From positions 248,001 through 312,000 of the forward strand of contig NC_014804.1 of assembly GCF_000151105.2 (NCBI RefSeq): a stretch of 64,000 bases of DNA. Direction: 5' to 3'. The notes below the pieces were generated by a model. That model had not been told where the DNA came from. It made no database searches and saw nothing but the letters and a program-made list of their open reading frames with translations. Made by a program: the position numbers and the translations under genes. The stretch comes from Thermococcus barophilus MP. Lineage in GTDB: Archaea > Methanobacteriota_B > Thermococci > Thermococcales > Thermococcaceae. Positions 25,126 to 36,142 of this stretch are shown here, in pieces (position 1 is the first letter of the stretch; the number at the start of each line of letters is the position of its first letter).

Positions 25126-26178
25126 TTAAAAGAGGAGGAATTTCCCTTTCTCCATTATCCTCTCTCCGTCAACTTCAACCGTTGGATTGAGAATGAGACA
25201 ATCAAAGTGATTCAACGCTGGAGCATCATTATCGTAGTTTGCCCCAATTGCTATATGGATTGTATTTCTGAGCTTCTCATCTTCAAGCAGCTTTCCACTC
25301 ATCTTTGCTCTCGGATTTAACCCTATACCAAGTTCTCCTAAGTGCCACGCATTTTTAGCAAGCTCCTCCTTTCCCATTTTAAGCGCTCTCTTCTCCGCTT
25401 CCTTTATAGCCTCTTCAAGCTTTTTAGCTTCCTCTTTACCTTCAATCTTTTGCACAAAACCTTCTTTGACATGCACTTTTACAGTATTCTTAGGAAGTAC
25501 GCTTTCTCCCCCTAATCCCAGAGTTCCATCAAAAACTATCACTCCCTCACTTTTTCCAACTGCCGGAGAAATGAATACCTCTCCAGCGGGCAAGTTGCCG
25601 CCTTTTCCAGGTTTTCTAAAATCACCATCGTCTTTGAATGCCTTTCTTCCTTTAATGTTTATCCACAAATCTGTTCCTTTTTCAGTTGCTACATGCACTT
25701 CTTTCCCTTTATCAAGAATTTCAGCTAAGACTCGTGCCTCATACCTAAGCCTCTCATAATCAATTGGAACAGCTCTCAGATACATGTCTACAGTGATTCC
25801 AGGACTCCAGAAGGAGCGTATTCTTCTATCTCCCCAGAGAAGCTTTTCAAAAATGTGGGTATATTTTTGGTTGTCCCTGCCTACATATCCGATATTTAGT
25901 CCGAACGCATCTTTACCTAACTTTTTCTCGGTTATTGAGATCACTATGTCCGGTTCACTTTTTATAGCTTCAATTACACTTCTTTCTGCAAATTCGAGTG
26001 AGGTCTTTGGCTCTTGGATAATGATGGTAGGCTTGGCATGAAATTCTTTAGCAGCACTGAAAAGGCTCAGTGAGATTTCCAAGACTTCTCCAGGGTTAGT
26101 TATTATCAGGACTTCCTCACCTTTCTGAACATCAATAACTTCATGCATGGCTATCTTTGAGACATCTTTTAGCTTCAT
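25126..26178 (-). CDS. M29-like (thermophilic aminopeptidase) metallopeptidase
   Basis: A 350-aa protein related to leucyl aminopeptidases of family M29: 'LPAGEVFISP' (Glu ligand), 'LGELGIGLNPRAK' (Glu), 'NTIHIAIGANY' (His) and 'NHFDCLI' (His, Asp) are placed like the dinuclear metal ligands of AmpS/AmpT. ATG 26178 is preceded by AGGTGG. It would release N-terminal amino acids in the cytoplasm. Substrate range unknown. Confidence 0.87.
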   Translation of the reverse strand: MKLKDVSKIAMHEVIDVQKGEEVLIITNPGEVLEISLSLFSAAKEFHAKPTIIIQEPKTSLEFAERSVIEAIKSEPDIVISITEKKLGKDAFGLNIGYVGRDNQKYTHIFEKLLWGDRRIRSFWSPGITVDMYLRAVPIDYERLRYEARVLAEILDKGKEVHVATEKGTDLWINIKGRKAFKDDGDFRKPGKGGNLPAGEVFISPAVGKSEGVIVFDGTLGLGGESVLPKNTVKVHVKEGFVQKIEGKEEAKKLEEAIKEAEKRALKMGKEELAKNAWHLGELGIGLNPRAKMSGKLLEDEKLRNTIHIAIGANYDNDAPALNHFDCLILNPTVEVDGERIMEKGKFLLF

Positions 26179-26295
26179 AGAACCACCTAAGCGAGATTTG
26201 TTTTTAGTTCTAAATAACAATTATGGAAAAGCATAATTACCTTGAGTTCCTAATTTTCTGGTGGCACCTTTGCTGAGTATCAGTAGGTGTTAAAA

Positions 26296-27264
26296 ATGGA
26301 GAATCCACAGATTACGCTCTTTGCATATTCAAAGAATAAATTCACGGAAAAGAGGCTTGAAAGTCTCGAAGAAGTCTTTAATTACAAGGATTACCCTGTG
26401 GTGTGGGTAAACATTGATGGTATTGCTTATCTGGACGAATTAAAGAACATCTTTGGTTTTTATGACACCTCAATAAGGTTGATCCTTCGTTCAAAAAGCA
26501 GACCAAAAGTTGAAATTTTCGGAGATTATCTGTTTATCCTCATCTATCAGGTCTATGAGTCCTCTGGGGGGTTGAAAAGAGAGAAAACCGCAATATTTCT
26601 GAAGGATAACTACGTGATAACTCTGCAGGAAGTAAAAGGTGATGTTTTTAACTCCATTAGGGAAAGCATTAGAAAAGGAGAGGGTCTTGTTAGGGAGAAA
26701 AAAGCCGATTATTTGATTTTCCTCCTCCTCGATGCAGTGATTAACAACTATATCCCAATTTTGGATAAGATAAATGCAAAAATGGAGGCAATAGAAGATA
26801 AAATACTCCGCAACAGCGACAGAGAAATGCTCAGGAAAATTCACACAATACGCAGAAGAATCCTCTTTATGAGGCGTGCTATTTTTCCTCTGCTTGAGGT
26901 CTTTAGGGAGCTACAGCTTGAAGGTACAAGGTTCTTTGAAGAAGACACAAAGCCGTATCTTAGAGAGCTTAATGCCCACGTTCTGGAAGTTCTTGACCTA
27001 ATAGAAAGCCAGCGTGAGATGGCGAATGGTCTCATAGATATTTACTATTCTACAATCTCGATGAGGATAAATGAGATCATGAGGGTACTAACGGTAATTT
27101 CTACAATTTTCATACCTCTAACCTTCATAACTGGACTATACGGCATGAACTTCAGGTATATGCCGGAGCTGGGTTGGCGTTATGGATACCCTGCAGTTCT
27201 GCTGGTTATGTTGATGATATCACTTAGCATGCTCTATTATTTCAAAAGAAAAGGGTGGCTTTAG
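26296..27264 (+). CDS. corA: CorA-family Mg2+/Co2+ transporter
   Basis: A 322-aa protein with a large cytosolic alpha/beta and long-helix domain and two C-terminal membrane helices. The signature GMN sits at the end of TM1 ('[23 protein letters not shown]'), which forms the selectivity filter of the pentameric channel. ATG 26296 with AGGTG upstream. The 3' end overlaps the convergent aspartate racemase gene by 4 nt. Confidence 0.95.
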   Translation: MENPQITLFAYSKNKFTEKRLESLEEVFNYKDYPVVWVNIDGIAYLDELKNIFGFYDTSIRLILRSKSRPKVEIFGDYLFILIYQVYESSGGLKREKTAIFLKDNYVITLQEVKGDVFNSIRESIRKGEGLVREKKADYLIFLLLDAVINNYIPILDKINAKMEAIEDKILRNSDREMLRKIHTIRRRILFMRRAIFPLLEVFRELQLEGTRFFEEDTKPYLRELNAHVLEVLDLIESQREMANGLIDIYYSTISMRINEIMRVLTVISTIFIPLTFITGLYGMNFRYMPELGWRYGYPAVLLVMLMISLSMLYYFKRKGWL

Positions 27265-27953
27265 AGATTTAGAGCAAGCTTCACCGCTTTTTCAGCTATA
27301 ACATCCATCGGGTCAATTAGTGGAACTTCCAAATCCTCGGGTTTCAGTGCAACACTCACCTCAGTGCAGCCAGCTATGATGCCTTCACTTTCCTTTTCAA
27401 GCTTTTTAGCTATCTCCAGCAGGAGTTCCCTTCCAAACTCGAACTTGTTAGCTTTGATTCCCTCGTAGATGCCTCTCATGACATTCTCCTGCTCTTCCTT
27501 ATTTGGTATTATCACTTTTATCCCCTTCTTTTCCAAGGCTCTCTGATAGATTCCGCTAACCACTGTTCCTGTCGTTGCCAGCAGTCCAACTCGTTTAATC
27601 CCCAGTTGCTTAACATATTCCGCAGTTTCTTCAATCATGTTGATTAGCGGGATGTTTATTGCTCTCTGAATCTCATCGGCGAAGAAGTGTGCTGTGTTGC
27701 AGGGCATTATTATAAAATCTGCTCCCCAGCTTTCAAGCTTTTTTGCACTGTCAATGAGCTCTGGTAGGGGATTTTCACCTTTACCAAGAATGTAAGCTGT
27801 CCTATCGGGAATTTTTGGATTGTTGTAGATTATAATTCTTGGATGATCCTGATCTCTTTTTGCTGGGGTTTTCAGAACTATTCTTTTAAATAGCTCAACA
27901 GTTGCCATAGGACCCATACCGCCAAGGATGCCTATTATTTTTTCCTTTCCCAT
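27261..27953 (-). CDS. aspartate racemase family protein
   Basis: A 230-aa PLP-independent racemase: '[15 protein letters not shown]' at the N-terminus, the first catalytic Cys in '[11 protein letters not shown]' (about residue 83) and the second in '[13 protein letters not shown]' (about residue 195). It interconverts L- and D-aspartate (or glutamate) by two-base cysteine catalysis, as known for Pyrococcus homologues. It lies 5 nt after the cobalamin adenosyltransferase gene, in the same operon. Confidence 0.93.
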   Translation of the reverse strand: MGKEKIIGILGGMGPMATVELFKRIVLKTPAKRDQDHPRIIIYNNPKIPDRTAYILGKGENPLPELIDSAKKLESWGADFIIMPCNTAHFFADEIQRAINIPLINMIEETAEYVKQLGIKRVGLLATTGTVVSGIYQRALEKKGIKVIIPNKEEQENVMRGIYEGIKANKFEFGRELLLEIAKKLEKESEGIIAGCTEVSVALKPEDLEVPLIDPMDVIAEKAVKLALNL

Positions 27954-27958
27954 TTTAA

Positions 27959-28483
27959 TCACTCAGCTTTTGCATATCTGAGTTTGCCCTCTTTCCACTC
28001 AATATAGCGCGCCATAATAAACAGTAAATCGCTTAAGCGGTTAAGGTATTTTAGGGCATCTTCCCCAAATCCATATTCCAAAAGAAGCCTTGCAACTTTT
28101 CTCTCTGCTCTTCTTACAATAGCCCTGCATACGTCAAGTTTTGCGCTCGCTATTGTTGAGCCGGGGATTACAAAGGCTTTTAGCTGAACTTCGTTCTCGA
28201 ATTTTTTAATCAAGCTTTCCATCCATTCTACTTCTTTTTCTCCAATCTTCTTATATTTACCTTTGCTTGCTATCTCTGCCATGAGAGAATATAAATCAAT
28301 CTGAACTTTCTCTACAATGCCTCTAAGCTCCTCATCCTTAATGTGGTGCTTTGCTTCTCCAAGAAAAGAACTTGCTTCATCAATTGTCCCGTTAGCTTCA
28401 ATGATTGGGGAGAACTTTGCCAGTCTTTCTCCGGTAAAGATTCCAGTAGTCCCTTTATCACCAGTTCTTGTTGTAATTGGCAT
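27959..28483 (-). CDS. PduO-type ATP:cob(I)alamin adenosyltransferase
   Basis: A 174-aa trimeric enzyme that transfers adenosyl from ATP to cob(I)alamin. Signature N-terminal '[16 protein letters not shown]' binds ATP; '[16 protein letters not shown]' and '[19 protein letters not shown]' are the other conserved blocks. It makes coenzyme B12 for enzymes such as methylmalonyl-CoA mutase or ribonucleotide reductase elsewhere in the genome. First gene of a two-gene unit. Confidence 0.95.
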   Translation of the reverse strand: MPITTRTGDKGTTGIFTGERLAKFSPIIEANGTIDEASSFLGEAKHHIKDEELRGIVEKVQIDLYSLMAEIASKGKYKKIGEKEVEWMESLIKKFENEVQLKAFVIPGSTIASAKLDVCRAIVRRAERKVARLLLEYGFGEDALKYLNRLSDLLFIMARYIEWKEGKLRYAKAE

Positions 28484-28634
28484 ATGATCACCAAGTCCAG
28501 TTAAAGCTTGATCTTTTTATTCCTTTTGTTGCTTTTTTGTTGTCTAATGCAGCTATATATACACTGCTGGTGATACAAAAACATTGGGAAAAGTTATTTA
28601 TACTTAGGAGCGTTTTTAAAATTTTGGTGATGCT

Positions 28635-30698
28635 ATGAAGAGGTGGAGTCTGTTTTTGATTATTGTAATGATTTTTAGCATAGTTCCAGTAAGTACAATA
28701 GGCTTTGTGAATGCAGCGACATATGTTCCAATACCAGAAATACAGGGGTACAGCAGCAGCTCGCCTTATACCGGGCAGACAGTAATTACAACTGGTGTAG
28801 TAACAGCAGTTGCGTCGAAAGGATTTTTTATGCAAAATGGAACAGGTCCGTGGACTGGAATTTATGTTTATACTGGCTCAGCACCTTCAGTTCAGGTAGG
28901 AGATTTAGTGGAAGTTAGAGGGTATGTCAAGGAATACTATGGATTAACTGAAATTTCGGTTAATCCCAAATATGGAGATTACGTTAAGGTACTTGGCACG
29001 GCACCGGTGCCAGAGCCGGTTACCCTTCCATCAGGAAATGTTTCACAGGAGAAATGGGAAAGCGTCTTGGTAAAGGTCGTTGGTGTTACGGTAGTTGATC
29101 CAGACTTGGGTTATGGTGAGTGGCTTGTTGACGATGGAAGCGGCCCAGTTAGGATAGACGATTTAATTTATAGATACACCCCCGAATATGGGCAGAAGTT
29201 TGACTATATAATTGGTCCAGTTTATTATTCCTATGGTAACTTTAAGATTGAGCCAAGAGGGCCAGAGGATCTAAAGGAGTACATTCCAGAGATAAAAATT
29301 GCTGAGCTCAATGTAGATAGATCCCTTGTTAAGGGTGTTCCAGCACCAATTAGCGTTCTTATAAAGAATGACGGTATATTCAGTGAAAATGTAACATTAC
29401 TTATCTATGCAAATGATGAAATTCTGTTAAATACGAGCCTAATTTTGGATCCGGGGATGAACTATTCCACAACCACTACATGGACTCCATCATCCACTGG
29501 GGATGCAGTAATAAGAGCCGAAATTGTTGGATATGATGAAAAATATGTCCCTGTTACTGTATATGAGAATCCACAGACTGTAGCGTTCACCATTGTAACA
29601 TACTACCACTACCGTTATGAAAAGTATTGGACAATCCTTTCTCCGCTTTATGAGCAGTTTGATGCATTGATGACCGAGCTCCAGAAGTATAATGTTGACT
29701 TAGGCCCTCTTCAAGATGAGATAGAAAAAATTGAAAGCAACATGCAGCAGATAAATGAAGAATACTCAAAGTATGAAAGTCTCAAGATATATACAAGGAA
29801 TGGTTATTATCTTCCACTTATGCCACACATAAGAAAAGCGGCGCTGTTAAGTAGGGAAACAATTTCAATGATTAACGACGTGCTTCCACTCCTGAACTCA
29901 ACTCTCGAACAAATTAAAGCAATGATTCAACAGCAGCAGAATGCAACTGGTGGAAATGAAACGACAGTGCAGAATGTTACTGTGACAGTTCCAAAGCTTG
30001 TTAAGGTTCTCATAGACTCGGGACACAACCAGTACTATAATGACGAAAAAATGAGCAGTTTGATAAACAAAATTGAAGAAGAGCTTGGCTGGAAAGTTGA
30101 AATCAACCGTGGAACACTAACAAGCGAAAAGCTCCAAGGGTACAACATTCTCATTATAACAAACCCAAGGACTGACATAACTGATGAGGAGGCACAGGCA
30201 ATTAAAGAATTCGTTAAGAACGGGGGAGGGCTGCTGATACTTGGAGACTGGTACAAATACGTGAACACAAAGAGCTTGAACAAAGTTGTTGAAGAATTTG
30301 GGATCAGATTCAATAAGGATGAGCTCATGGATAATGACCGCAACACCGGAAGGCCGTACTTCCCACTTGTTGGTGAATTCAACTTTGAGCACCCAGCAAC
30401 TAAATTCCTCAACGAGACATCAGAACTCTATTACAACGGTGACACGCTTGATGTCTCTGGAGATGTGGTCTGGCTCATCAGAGGCTATGACAGCTCATAT
30501 GCCGTTGATCAGACAGGAAAGGTTACAAAGGAAAAAGGATCAAAGCCGATAGTTGCAGCGGCAGTTGAAGTTGGAGAGGGCAGAATTGTAGCTTATGGCT
30601 CAAGCAAGGCAATAAGTGATGACTACTACGGCAGATATATTACAACAAACTGGCCGTTCATTAAGGGAGTCCTTCTCTGGCTTGCAGGGGAGATTTGA
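28635..30698 (+). CDS. large secreted multidomain protein (OB-fold, CARDB-like, coiled coil, GATase-like C-terminal domain)
   Basis: A 687-aa protein with a signal peptide (residues 1-28, cleavage after VNA). Residues 30-200 hold OB-fold-like repeats similar to YhcR-type secreted nucleic-acid-binding domains ('GVVTAVASKGFFMQNG', 'VGDLVEVRGYVKEYYG'). Residues ~220-310 are an Ig-like CARDB segment, ~320-440 a helical coiled-coil region, and ~450-687 a DUF4350/GATase-like fold ('VLIDSGHNQYYN', 'FVKNGGGLLILGDWY', 'VAYGSSKAISDDY'). No C-terminal anchor is seen, so it is probably released or S-layer bound. No catalytic nuclease motif is visible. Function unknown. Confidence 0.8.
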   Translation: MKRWSLFLIIVMIFSIVPVSTIGFVNAATYVPIPEIQGYSSSSPYTGQTVITTGVVTAVASKGFFMQNGTGPWTGIYVYTGSAPSVQVGDLVEVRGYVKEYYGLTEISVNPKYGDYVKVLGTAPVPEPVTLPSGNVSQEKWESVLVKVVGVTVVDPDLGYGEWLVDDGSGPVRIDDLIYRYTPEYGQKFDYIIGPVYYSYGNFKIEPRGPEDLKEYIPEIKIAELNVDRSLVKGVPAPISVLIKNDGIFSENVTLLIYANDEILLNTSLILDPGMNYSTTTTWTPSSTGDAVIRAEIVGYDEKYVPVTVYENPQTVAFTIVTYYHYRYEKYWTILSPLYEQFDALMTELQKYNVDLGPLQDEIEKIESNMQQINEEYSKYESLKIYTRNGYYLPLMPHIRKAALLSRETISMINDVLPLLNSTLEQIKAMIQQQQNATGGNETTVQNVTVTVPKLVKVLIDSGHNQYYNDEKMSSLINKIEEELGWKVEINRGTLTSEKLQGYNILIITNPRTDITDEEAQAIKEFVKNGGGLLILGDWYKYVNTKSLNKVVEEFGIRFNKDELMDNDRNTGRPYFPLVGEFNFEHPATKFLNETSELYYNGDTLDVSGDVVWLIRGYDSSYAVDQTGKVTKEKGSKPIVAAAVEVGEGRIVAYGSSKAISDDYYGRYITTNWPFIKGVLLWLAGEI

Positions 30699-30802
30699 TT
30701 CTTTTACTTTTATTTTTGTTTTTCATTTCAACATTCATCGAAGCGAAATGATTTTATACTTAAGGATTGTACTTTTCTATGCATGGATGAGAGGTGAAGG
30801 CT

Positions 30803-32221
30803 ATGCATGAACTTGTTGAGTTTGCTGTTGAAAAAGCTTTGGAGCTTGGAGCAGAATATGCAGAGGCAAGGTTTGAGGAGCATAGTGGGGTAAATATCGT
30901 TATGAAGAACGGCAATCCAGAAGGAGTAGGTATAAGAGCCGACAGGGGAATTGGAGTCAGGGTTCTTGTAAATGGGGGAATGGGATTTGCATCAACAAAT
31001 GTTCTGAGAAAAGAAAGTGTAAACGAAGCTGTTAAGAAAGCCGTTAAGCTTGCAAAGGCTGCTTCAAAAGTTAGAAACATACCAATAAAGTTCAGCGAAG
31101 AGAGGTTTCATGAGGTTTACTATGAAGTAAGAATGAAGAAGGACTTCAGGGACTATTCCGGGGAGGAAAAGATGGAGTACCTAAGGCTCATTGAGGAGGA
31201 AGTCCTGAACAGTGGGATCAAAGTCCCAATGAGATTCTTGAGCTACCAAGACTGGATTGCCCACAAGTATTTCGTCAACAATGAAGGGGCAAAAGTTGAG
31301 AGTGTCATTCCAAGGGTTTCAATAACATACAATTTGGTTGTTTTTGAGGAGGGCCAAGTTGAGCAGGCTCCATTCGTTCAGACTGCTTTCACAGGCGGTC
31401 TTGAGCTTATTGAGAGAGCAGAACCATGGAAGAAAGCATTAAATGATGTTAAAGCCTTGCAAAGGCTAATAAAAGAAGGAAAGAAGCCACCAGAAGGGAA
31501 GGTTGATGTTGTTATAAGCCCAGAAGTTGCAGGAATAGCTGTTCATGAGAGCGTTGGACATCCATATGAAGCGGATAGGATTTTTGGGAGGGAAGCAGCA
31601 CAAGCTGGAGAAAGCTTTGTTAAGCCAGATATGTTAGGAGAGAGAATTGGAAGCGAGGCAGTAACTGTTATTGAAGACCCAACGATACCAAACAGCTGGG
31701 GTTTCTACTTGTATGATGATGAAGGCATCAAAGCCCGTCCGAGATACTTAATCAAAGATGGAATCATTACTGAGTTCTTAATGAACAGGGAATATGCTTA
31801 TTACTTAGATACTAATTCTAATGCTGCAGCAAGGGCGATAAACTACGACAGAGAGCCCATAGTGAGAATGGCTAACACCTACTTGGCTCCGGGCGATTAT
31901 TCCTTTGAGGAGCTGATTGAAGATGTAAAGCTTGGTGTTTACATGGTCTCTTTTAACGAATGGAACATTGACGACAGGAGGTACCAGCAGAGATATATTG
32001 GCAGAGAAGCTTACCTGATTGAAAATGGTGAGATAAAGCATCCAGTAAGGAGACCTATTCTTGAGATTACAACAAAAGGTCTGTGGAGCAGTGTTGACGC
32101 GGTAGGAAAAGAGGTTGAATTCTATCCTGGAACATGCGGAAAAGGTGAACCTGGTCAAGGAGTTCCAGTATGGATGGGAGGAGCAAGCGCAAGACTTAGG
32201 GACGTTGTATTGAGGAGGTGA
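30803..32221 (+). CDS. tldD: TldD family metalloprotease
   Basis: A 472-aa protein with the TldD zinc motif HExxxH ('AVHESVGHPYEAD', about residue 253) and a distal Cys ('EFYPGTCGKGEPGQG') that acts as third ligand. TldD/TldE heterodimers degrade unfolded peptides or process modified peptides. ATG 30803 has GAGGTGA upstream. It is followed after 4 nt by the TldE/PmbA partner. Confidence 0.94.
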   Translation: MHELVEFAVEKALELGAEYAEARFEEHSGVNIVMKNGNPEGVGIRADRGIGVRVLVNGGMGFASTNVLRKESVNEAVKKAVKLAKAASKVRNIPIKFSEERFHEVYYEVRMKKDFRDYSGEEKMEYLRLIEEEVLNSGIKVPMRFLSYQDWIAHKYFVNNEGAKVESVIPRVSITYNLVVFEEGQVEQAPFVQTAFTGGLELIERAEPWKKALNDVKALQRLIKEGKKPPEGKVDVVISPEVAGIAVHESVGHPYEADRIFGREAAQAGESFVKPDMLGERIGSEAVTVIEDPTIPNSWGFYLYDDEGIKARPRYLIKDGIITEFLMNREYAYYLDTNSNAAARAINYDREPIVRMANTYLAPGDYSFEELIEDVKLGVYMVSFNEWNIDDRRYQQRYIGREAYLIENGEIKHPVRRPILEITTKGLWSSVDAVGKEVEFYPGTCGKGEPGQGVPVWMGGASARLRDVVLRR

Positions 32222-32225
32222 GAGG

Positions 32226-33551
32226 ATGTTTGATGTTAATGAGCTCATTTTAAAGAAGGCCAAAGAGATTGGCTTTGGAGACGTTGTTGTTCTATCATAT
32301 GAGACACAGAGAAGACAGGTCAGATTTGCAAACAACGAGATAACGGTAGCAAAAAACTGGCACTATCAGAAATCTGCAATTTTCGCTGAATATGAAAAGA
32401 GGCTTGTCTCAACAGAGCTCACATCCCTTGATGAAAAAACAATCGAAAAGACATTAAAAATGCTCTTCAAGACGGCAAAGGCGATGGAGCCGAAGAAGGA
32501 CTATTACGGCATAGCAGAAGGTCCATTTGAATATAAGGACATTCCAGAGACTTTTGACAAAAAGATTGTCGAACTTGATGAGCCGAATGAATACGTTGAG
32601 ATTGCCATAAACTCAGCATTGGAAGAAGGTGCTGAGAGGGTTGCTGGAGTTCTCTATACGGATTACAATAAGCTCTACTTAACGACGAGCAACAATGTTG
32701 AGGCTTTTGACGAGGGGACGGGCATAGAAATCAGTGTTAGGGCTTTCGTTGATGAGCTATCAAGCGGACATGGAACGAACTCAGTTAGAGTTTTGAAAAA
32801 GTTCGACCCAGAAAGAGCTGGAAGAAAGGCTGGAGAGATAGCGAAGCTTGCCGTTAATCCGGAAGAGGGGGAGGCTGGCAAGTACGACGTCATTTTTGAC
32901 CCCTTAGCCTTTGCAAATCTGCTTTCATACATGAGCTTCATGACATCAGCTTTTGCTGTTGAAGCAGGATTCAGCTTTTTAGTTGGCAAGCTTGGACAAA
33001 AGGTTGCGAGTGAGGACATCGTTTTGAAGGATGTAGGAAACATGCCAAACGCTTATGGAACGAGGAAGTTTGATGACGAGGGTGTTCCAACTCAAGAAAC
33101 AACGATAATCGAAAACGGGGTTTTAAAGACCTATCTCCTCAACACAAGCCTTGCGAGAAAATACAACACTAAAACAACAGCTAACGCAGGTCTAACAATG
33201 CCAAGAGCTTGGAACATCTACCTTGAGGCTGGGGACTACTCAAAAGAAGAGCTCTTCAGCGAGATCAGGAGGGGAATTTACATAACAAACGTTTGGTACA
33301 CTCGCTTCCAGAACTATGTTGCCGGTGATTTCTCGACGATTCCAAGGGATGGAGCGTTCTTAATTGAAAATGGTGAGATCGTTAAGCCGATAAGGAACAT
33401 CCGCGTAAGCGACAACTTCCAGCGCATCTTGGGGAGCATAGCTGCCTTAGGAAAAGAACTCTACCATATCCACTGGTGGGAAGTTAGAACGCCGGTATTC
33501 ACTCCTTATGTTCTGGTTAAAGATGTTGGCATAACGAAGGCTACAAAGTGA
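32226..33551 (+). CDS. TldE/PmbA family protein, partner of TldD
   Basis: A 441-aa homologue of TldD that lacks the HExxxH motif, as expected for TldE/PmbA. Conserved 'YDVIFDPLAFANLL' and 'FDDEGVPTQETTIIENGVLKTYLLNTSLARK' blocks are visible. It forms the enzyme's second subunit. AGGAGGTGAGAGG precedes the ATG, and the operon is tldD-tldE only; no ribosomal-peptide precursor is visible nearby. Confidence 0.93.
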   Translation: MFDVNELILKKAKEIGFGDVVVLSYETQRRQVRFANNEITVAKNWHYQKSAIFAEYEKRLVSTELTSLDEKTIEKTLKMLFKTAKAMEPKKDYYGIAEGPFEYKDIPETFDKKIVELDEPNEYVEIAINSALEEGAERVAGVLYTDYNKLYLTTSNNVEAFDEGTGIEISVRAFVDELSSGHGTNSVRVLKKFDPERAGRKAGEIAKLAVNPEEGEAGKYDVIFDPLAFANLLSYMSFMTSAFAVEAGFSFLVGKLGQKVASEDIVLKDVGNMPNAYGTRKFDDEGVPTQETTIIENGVLKTYLLNTSLARKYNTKTTANAGLTMPRAWNIYLEAGDYSKEELFSEIRRGIYITNVWYTRFQNYVAGDFSTIPRDGAFLIENGEIVKPIRNIRVSDNFQRILGSIAALGKELYHIHWWEVRTPVFTPYVLVKDVGITKATK

Positions 33552-33566
33552 TCTCTTTTCTTTTCC

Positions 33567-34139
33567 TTAAATTATCCCTTTAGCATAAAGCTCATGATAA
33601 GCTTTCAGCAATGCGCCCCTAACCCTCTTTGGCCCATATCTCTTCACTGCAGCTTTTAATCCTTCCTCATGGACTTTTTTCACAATCAAATCAACATCTG
33701 GAGAAATTTTCAGGTTGTTTTCGACATAAAGCTTGGCTATCTCATAGGGGTCTCTGTAATTCAAGCCCTTGAGCCATTTTAGGGGTACTCCCTCTTTGAA
33801 CTGTTTTATAACTTCGAACTCGATGATCGTGATTTCATCATCTCCGTAAAGCTCTCCGTAAATTTTGTTTAAGACCCTTAAAAGCTCTCTAACGTCTTTA
33901 AAACCATCCCTCTTTGCATCCTCGTTGGTGAGCTCTTTGACCTTCTTTTTTGTGATACCTTTTATCTTAGCTTTAGCTATTGCCGTATCGCTTGGGGTTA
34001 TAACTATGTAAACTTCACTCCCAGGTTTTGCTTCATATTTTCCATATCTAATCGTTGTAACTTTCTTCCCCCTCAAAATGCGCTCTTTGTATGCATTATC
34101 TATCAGCATGAACTTTCTTATTTGAATCGTCTTTGCCAC
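33567..34139 (-). CDS. ASCH domain (PUA-like) protein
   Basis: A 190-aa protein with an N-terminal ASCH fold: '[19 protein letters not shown]' contains the conserved K-x-T-x-R basic strand. ASCH domains are thought to bind RNA or act as nucleoside-related enzymes or coactivators. GTG 34139 is supported by GAGGTG upstream; it overlaps the HAD gene by 44 nt, so an internal ATG (34109) is possible. Confidence 0.82.
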   Translation of the reverse strand: MAKTIQIRKFMLIDNAYKERILRGKKVTTIRYGKYEAKPGSEVYIVITPSDTAIAKAKIKGITKKKVKELTNEDAKRDGFKDVRELLRVLNKIYGELYGDDEITIIEFEVIKQFKEGVPLKWLKGLNYRDPYEIAKLYVENNLKISPDVDLIVKKVHEEGLKAAVKRYGPKRVRGALLKAYHELYAKGII

Positions 34140-34824
34140 TGTTCAGCACCTCTATTATTTTCAGAACATCAAGCAGATCGGTGATTTCATGGTCTGCGTA
34201 TTCTCTGTATTCCTCTTCTCTGTTTGCATACTTTCCATAGCGGAACCAGACTGTATGCATGCCCACGCTTTTTGCTCCATAGATGTCTGAATAAAGCCTG
34301 TCTCCAACCATTACAGCTTCTTGAGCTTTAACCCCAAATATTCTAAGTGCTTTCTGGAAAATCTTTGGATGCGGCTTCTTAACTCCTTCAAAGTCGGATA
34401 TAACAACATGCTCAAAGAAATCGTCTAAATCCAAGCGCAGAATTTTTTCCCACTGCTTTATTGGGTCTCCGTCTGTTATTATGCCGAGCCTCAAACCCAT
34501 TTCCCGAAGCTTAAGGAGAGTTTTCCTTACATGTCTCACCTCTCTTAGATAAGCAAATTTTGTGTTGTGGTAAGCAATTACCCCAGCAGCAACCCACTTT
34601 GGATTGTACCTCAAGTCTAAACGTCTGAGAAGGTAGTCAAAGTGCCTTGGGAAGTTGCTTCCATACTCATTAATGAGTTCTAAAAGCTCATTATACGCAG
34701 TATCAAAATCAACTGGCATGCCATGTCGGATCATGTTTTCTATTGCATTTTTCCTTGCCATTTCAGCAAGTCTTGTAGTATCAGCTATCGTATCATCTAA
34801 ATCAAAGAATACAACCTTAATCAT
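34096..34824 (-). CDS. HAD-superfamily phosphatase
   Basis: A 242-aa HAD hydrolase: motif I '[13 protein letters not shown]' (catalytic Asp pair), motif II 'GIITDG', motif III Lys in 'VKKPHPKIF' and motif IV '[10 protein letters not shown]'. A helical C1 cap lies between motifs I and II. Substrate not predictable with certainty; homologues in Thermococcales are described as small phosphate-ester phosphatases. ATG 34824 has GGAGGGG upstream, so the protein starts right at the strand leading to motif I. Confidence 0.92.
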   Translation of the reverse strand: MIKVVFFDLDDTIADTTRLAEMARKNAIENMIRHGMPVDFDTAYNELLELINEYGSNFPRHFDYLLRRLDLRYNPKWVAAGVIAYHNTKFAYLREVRHVRKTLLKLREMGLRLGIITDGDPIKQWEKILRLDLDDFFEHVVISDFEGVKKPHPKIFQKALRIFGVKAQEAVMVGDRLYSDIYGAKSVGMHTVWFRYGKYANREEEYREYADHEITDLLDVLKIIEVLNSGKDDSNKKVHADR

Positions 34825-34858
34825 ACCCCTCCCCGTTTCGTTTTTGACAACGATATAT

Positions 34859-35254
34859 TTAACCTTTCCCAATGTCCAGATACAGTCTCTTTTGCTGTGC
34901 TTCTTTTCTCTTCAATTCTTGGAAGTATTCGTCTTCACGAATAAGCTCTTCAAGCAGATCTTCAAGCTTCCATGTGAGTGAAGTTGGCGTCGTGGTTGCA
35001 AAGATTATCTTTCCGAGGTTTAAGGACTTTATTCTGGCTAAAACTTCTCTAATTTGGGGATTTTTAAGATCGTGCATTAAAATGAACTTTTTAAGATGCC
35101 AGTCACACGAGCCTTCAAGCTCTTCCGCTTTCTCCACTATGCTCTGCACACTCCAGTCCCTGCAGTACTGGGGAATTTCATAGACTTTCAGCTCACTAAG
35201 CATTTCTCTGATTTTCTTAACTTCATTCTTGTCAAATCCAATCAAAAATATCAT
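34859..35254 (-). CDS. DUF3783-like protein
   Basis: A 131-aa protein whose first ~85 residues have an alpha/beta fold ('[15 protein letters not shown]', '[33 protein letters not shown]') and whose end is helical and charged. It matches the DUF3783 pattern, of unknown function. It overlaps the sirtuin stop by 4 nt, so it is co-transcribed with it. Confidence 0.72.
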   Translation of the reverse strand: MIFLIGFDKNEVKKIREMLSELKVYEIPQYCRDWSVQSIVEKAEELEGSCDWHLKKFILMHDLKNPQIREVLARIKSLNLGKIIFATTTPTSLTWKLEDLLEELIREDEYFQELKRKEAQQKRLYLDIGKG

Positions 35255-36006
35255 CCTCTCAGCTCCTCAACTTTTTTCAAAAGCTCATCCATAACCTCCC
35301 CAGCTTTTCCCCTTATGAAGATGTCAGCTATCGGAGTAATTCCGCTTTGGCTTGGATTTATTTCAATCACATAACCGCCATTATCTTTGACTATATAGGG
35401 TATGTATGCCGCTGGAAATACCTGTCCGCTCGTGCCTACAACTAAACACACATCGGCTCTCCTCGCTAAGCTGAATGCTTTACTCAAAGCACTCTCAGGC
35501 AAAGCCTCTCCGAACCAAACGACATCTGGTCTTAAAAGAGAGCCGCACTTTGGACATTTGGGTAAATCTTCATCTTCAAGGAACTTTTCAAGTCTTCCGC
35601 TTTCTTTGAGATTCTCTCTGTAATCACAACGTATGCACTTGACCCTAAAGATGTTACCATGCAACTCGATGATGTTTTTGTTCCCAGCTTCTCTGTGCAG
35701 ATCATCAACATTCTGGGTTATCACGGCTTTGAGAATCCCCATTCTCTCAAGTTCAGCCAGAACTAAGTGGGCTTTGTTTGGTTTAGCTTTTGATATAATC
35801 TTCATCCTCCATCTGTAAAACTCCCACACAAGCTTTGGATTTCTGGCAAAAGCTTCAGGTGTGGCGAGTTCTTCCGGGCGGTGCCGTTTCCACAGTCCGT
35901 TCCTCCCTCTAAACGTAGGGATTCCGCTCTCAGCACTTATTCCCGCCCCAGTGAAAGCTATTAAAAACCTTGAACGTGCAATTATTTTTGCAGCCTCCTC
36001 TATCAT
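35251..36006 (-). CDS. NAD-dependent protein deacylase (Sir2 family)
   Basis: A 251-aa sirtuin: '[17 protein letters not shown]' binds NAD, 'TQNVDDLH' and 'ELHGN' (catalytic His) follow, and a zinc ribbon has CIRC and CPKC. It removes acyl groups from lysine, e.g. on chromatin protein Alba in other archaea. ATG 36006 is preferred: GGGGAACGGG lies upstream and a TATA-like TTTTAAAG (about 36037-36044) is at the right distance; a longer frame reaches 36069. Confidence 0.93.
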   Translation of the reverse strand: MIEEAAKIIARSRFLIAFTGAGISAESGIPTFRGRNGLWKRHRPEELATPEAFARNPKLVWEFYRWRMKIISKAKPNKAHLVLAELERMGILKAVITQNVDDLHREAGNKNIIELHGNIFRVKCIRCDYRENLKESGRLEKFLEDEDLPKCPKCGSLLRPDVVWFGEALPESALSKAFSLARRADVCLVVGTSGQVFPAAYIPYIVKDNGGYVIEINPSQSGITPIADIFIRGKAGEVMDELLKKVEELRG

Positions 36007-36142
36007 CCCGTTCCCCAATATTTTTCGTATTTTTGGCTTTAAAATCTTAACATACGTAATGTCCATCATCAGGGTTGTCTAAAGCAACCTTTAAATTACA
36101 TGGCGGTGAAATATTTCATGCATAAACCTTTGGGGTGATACT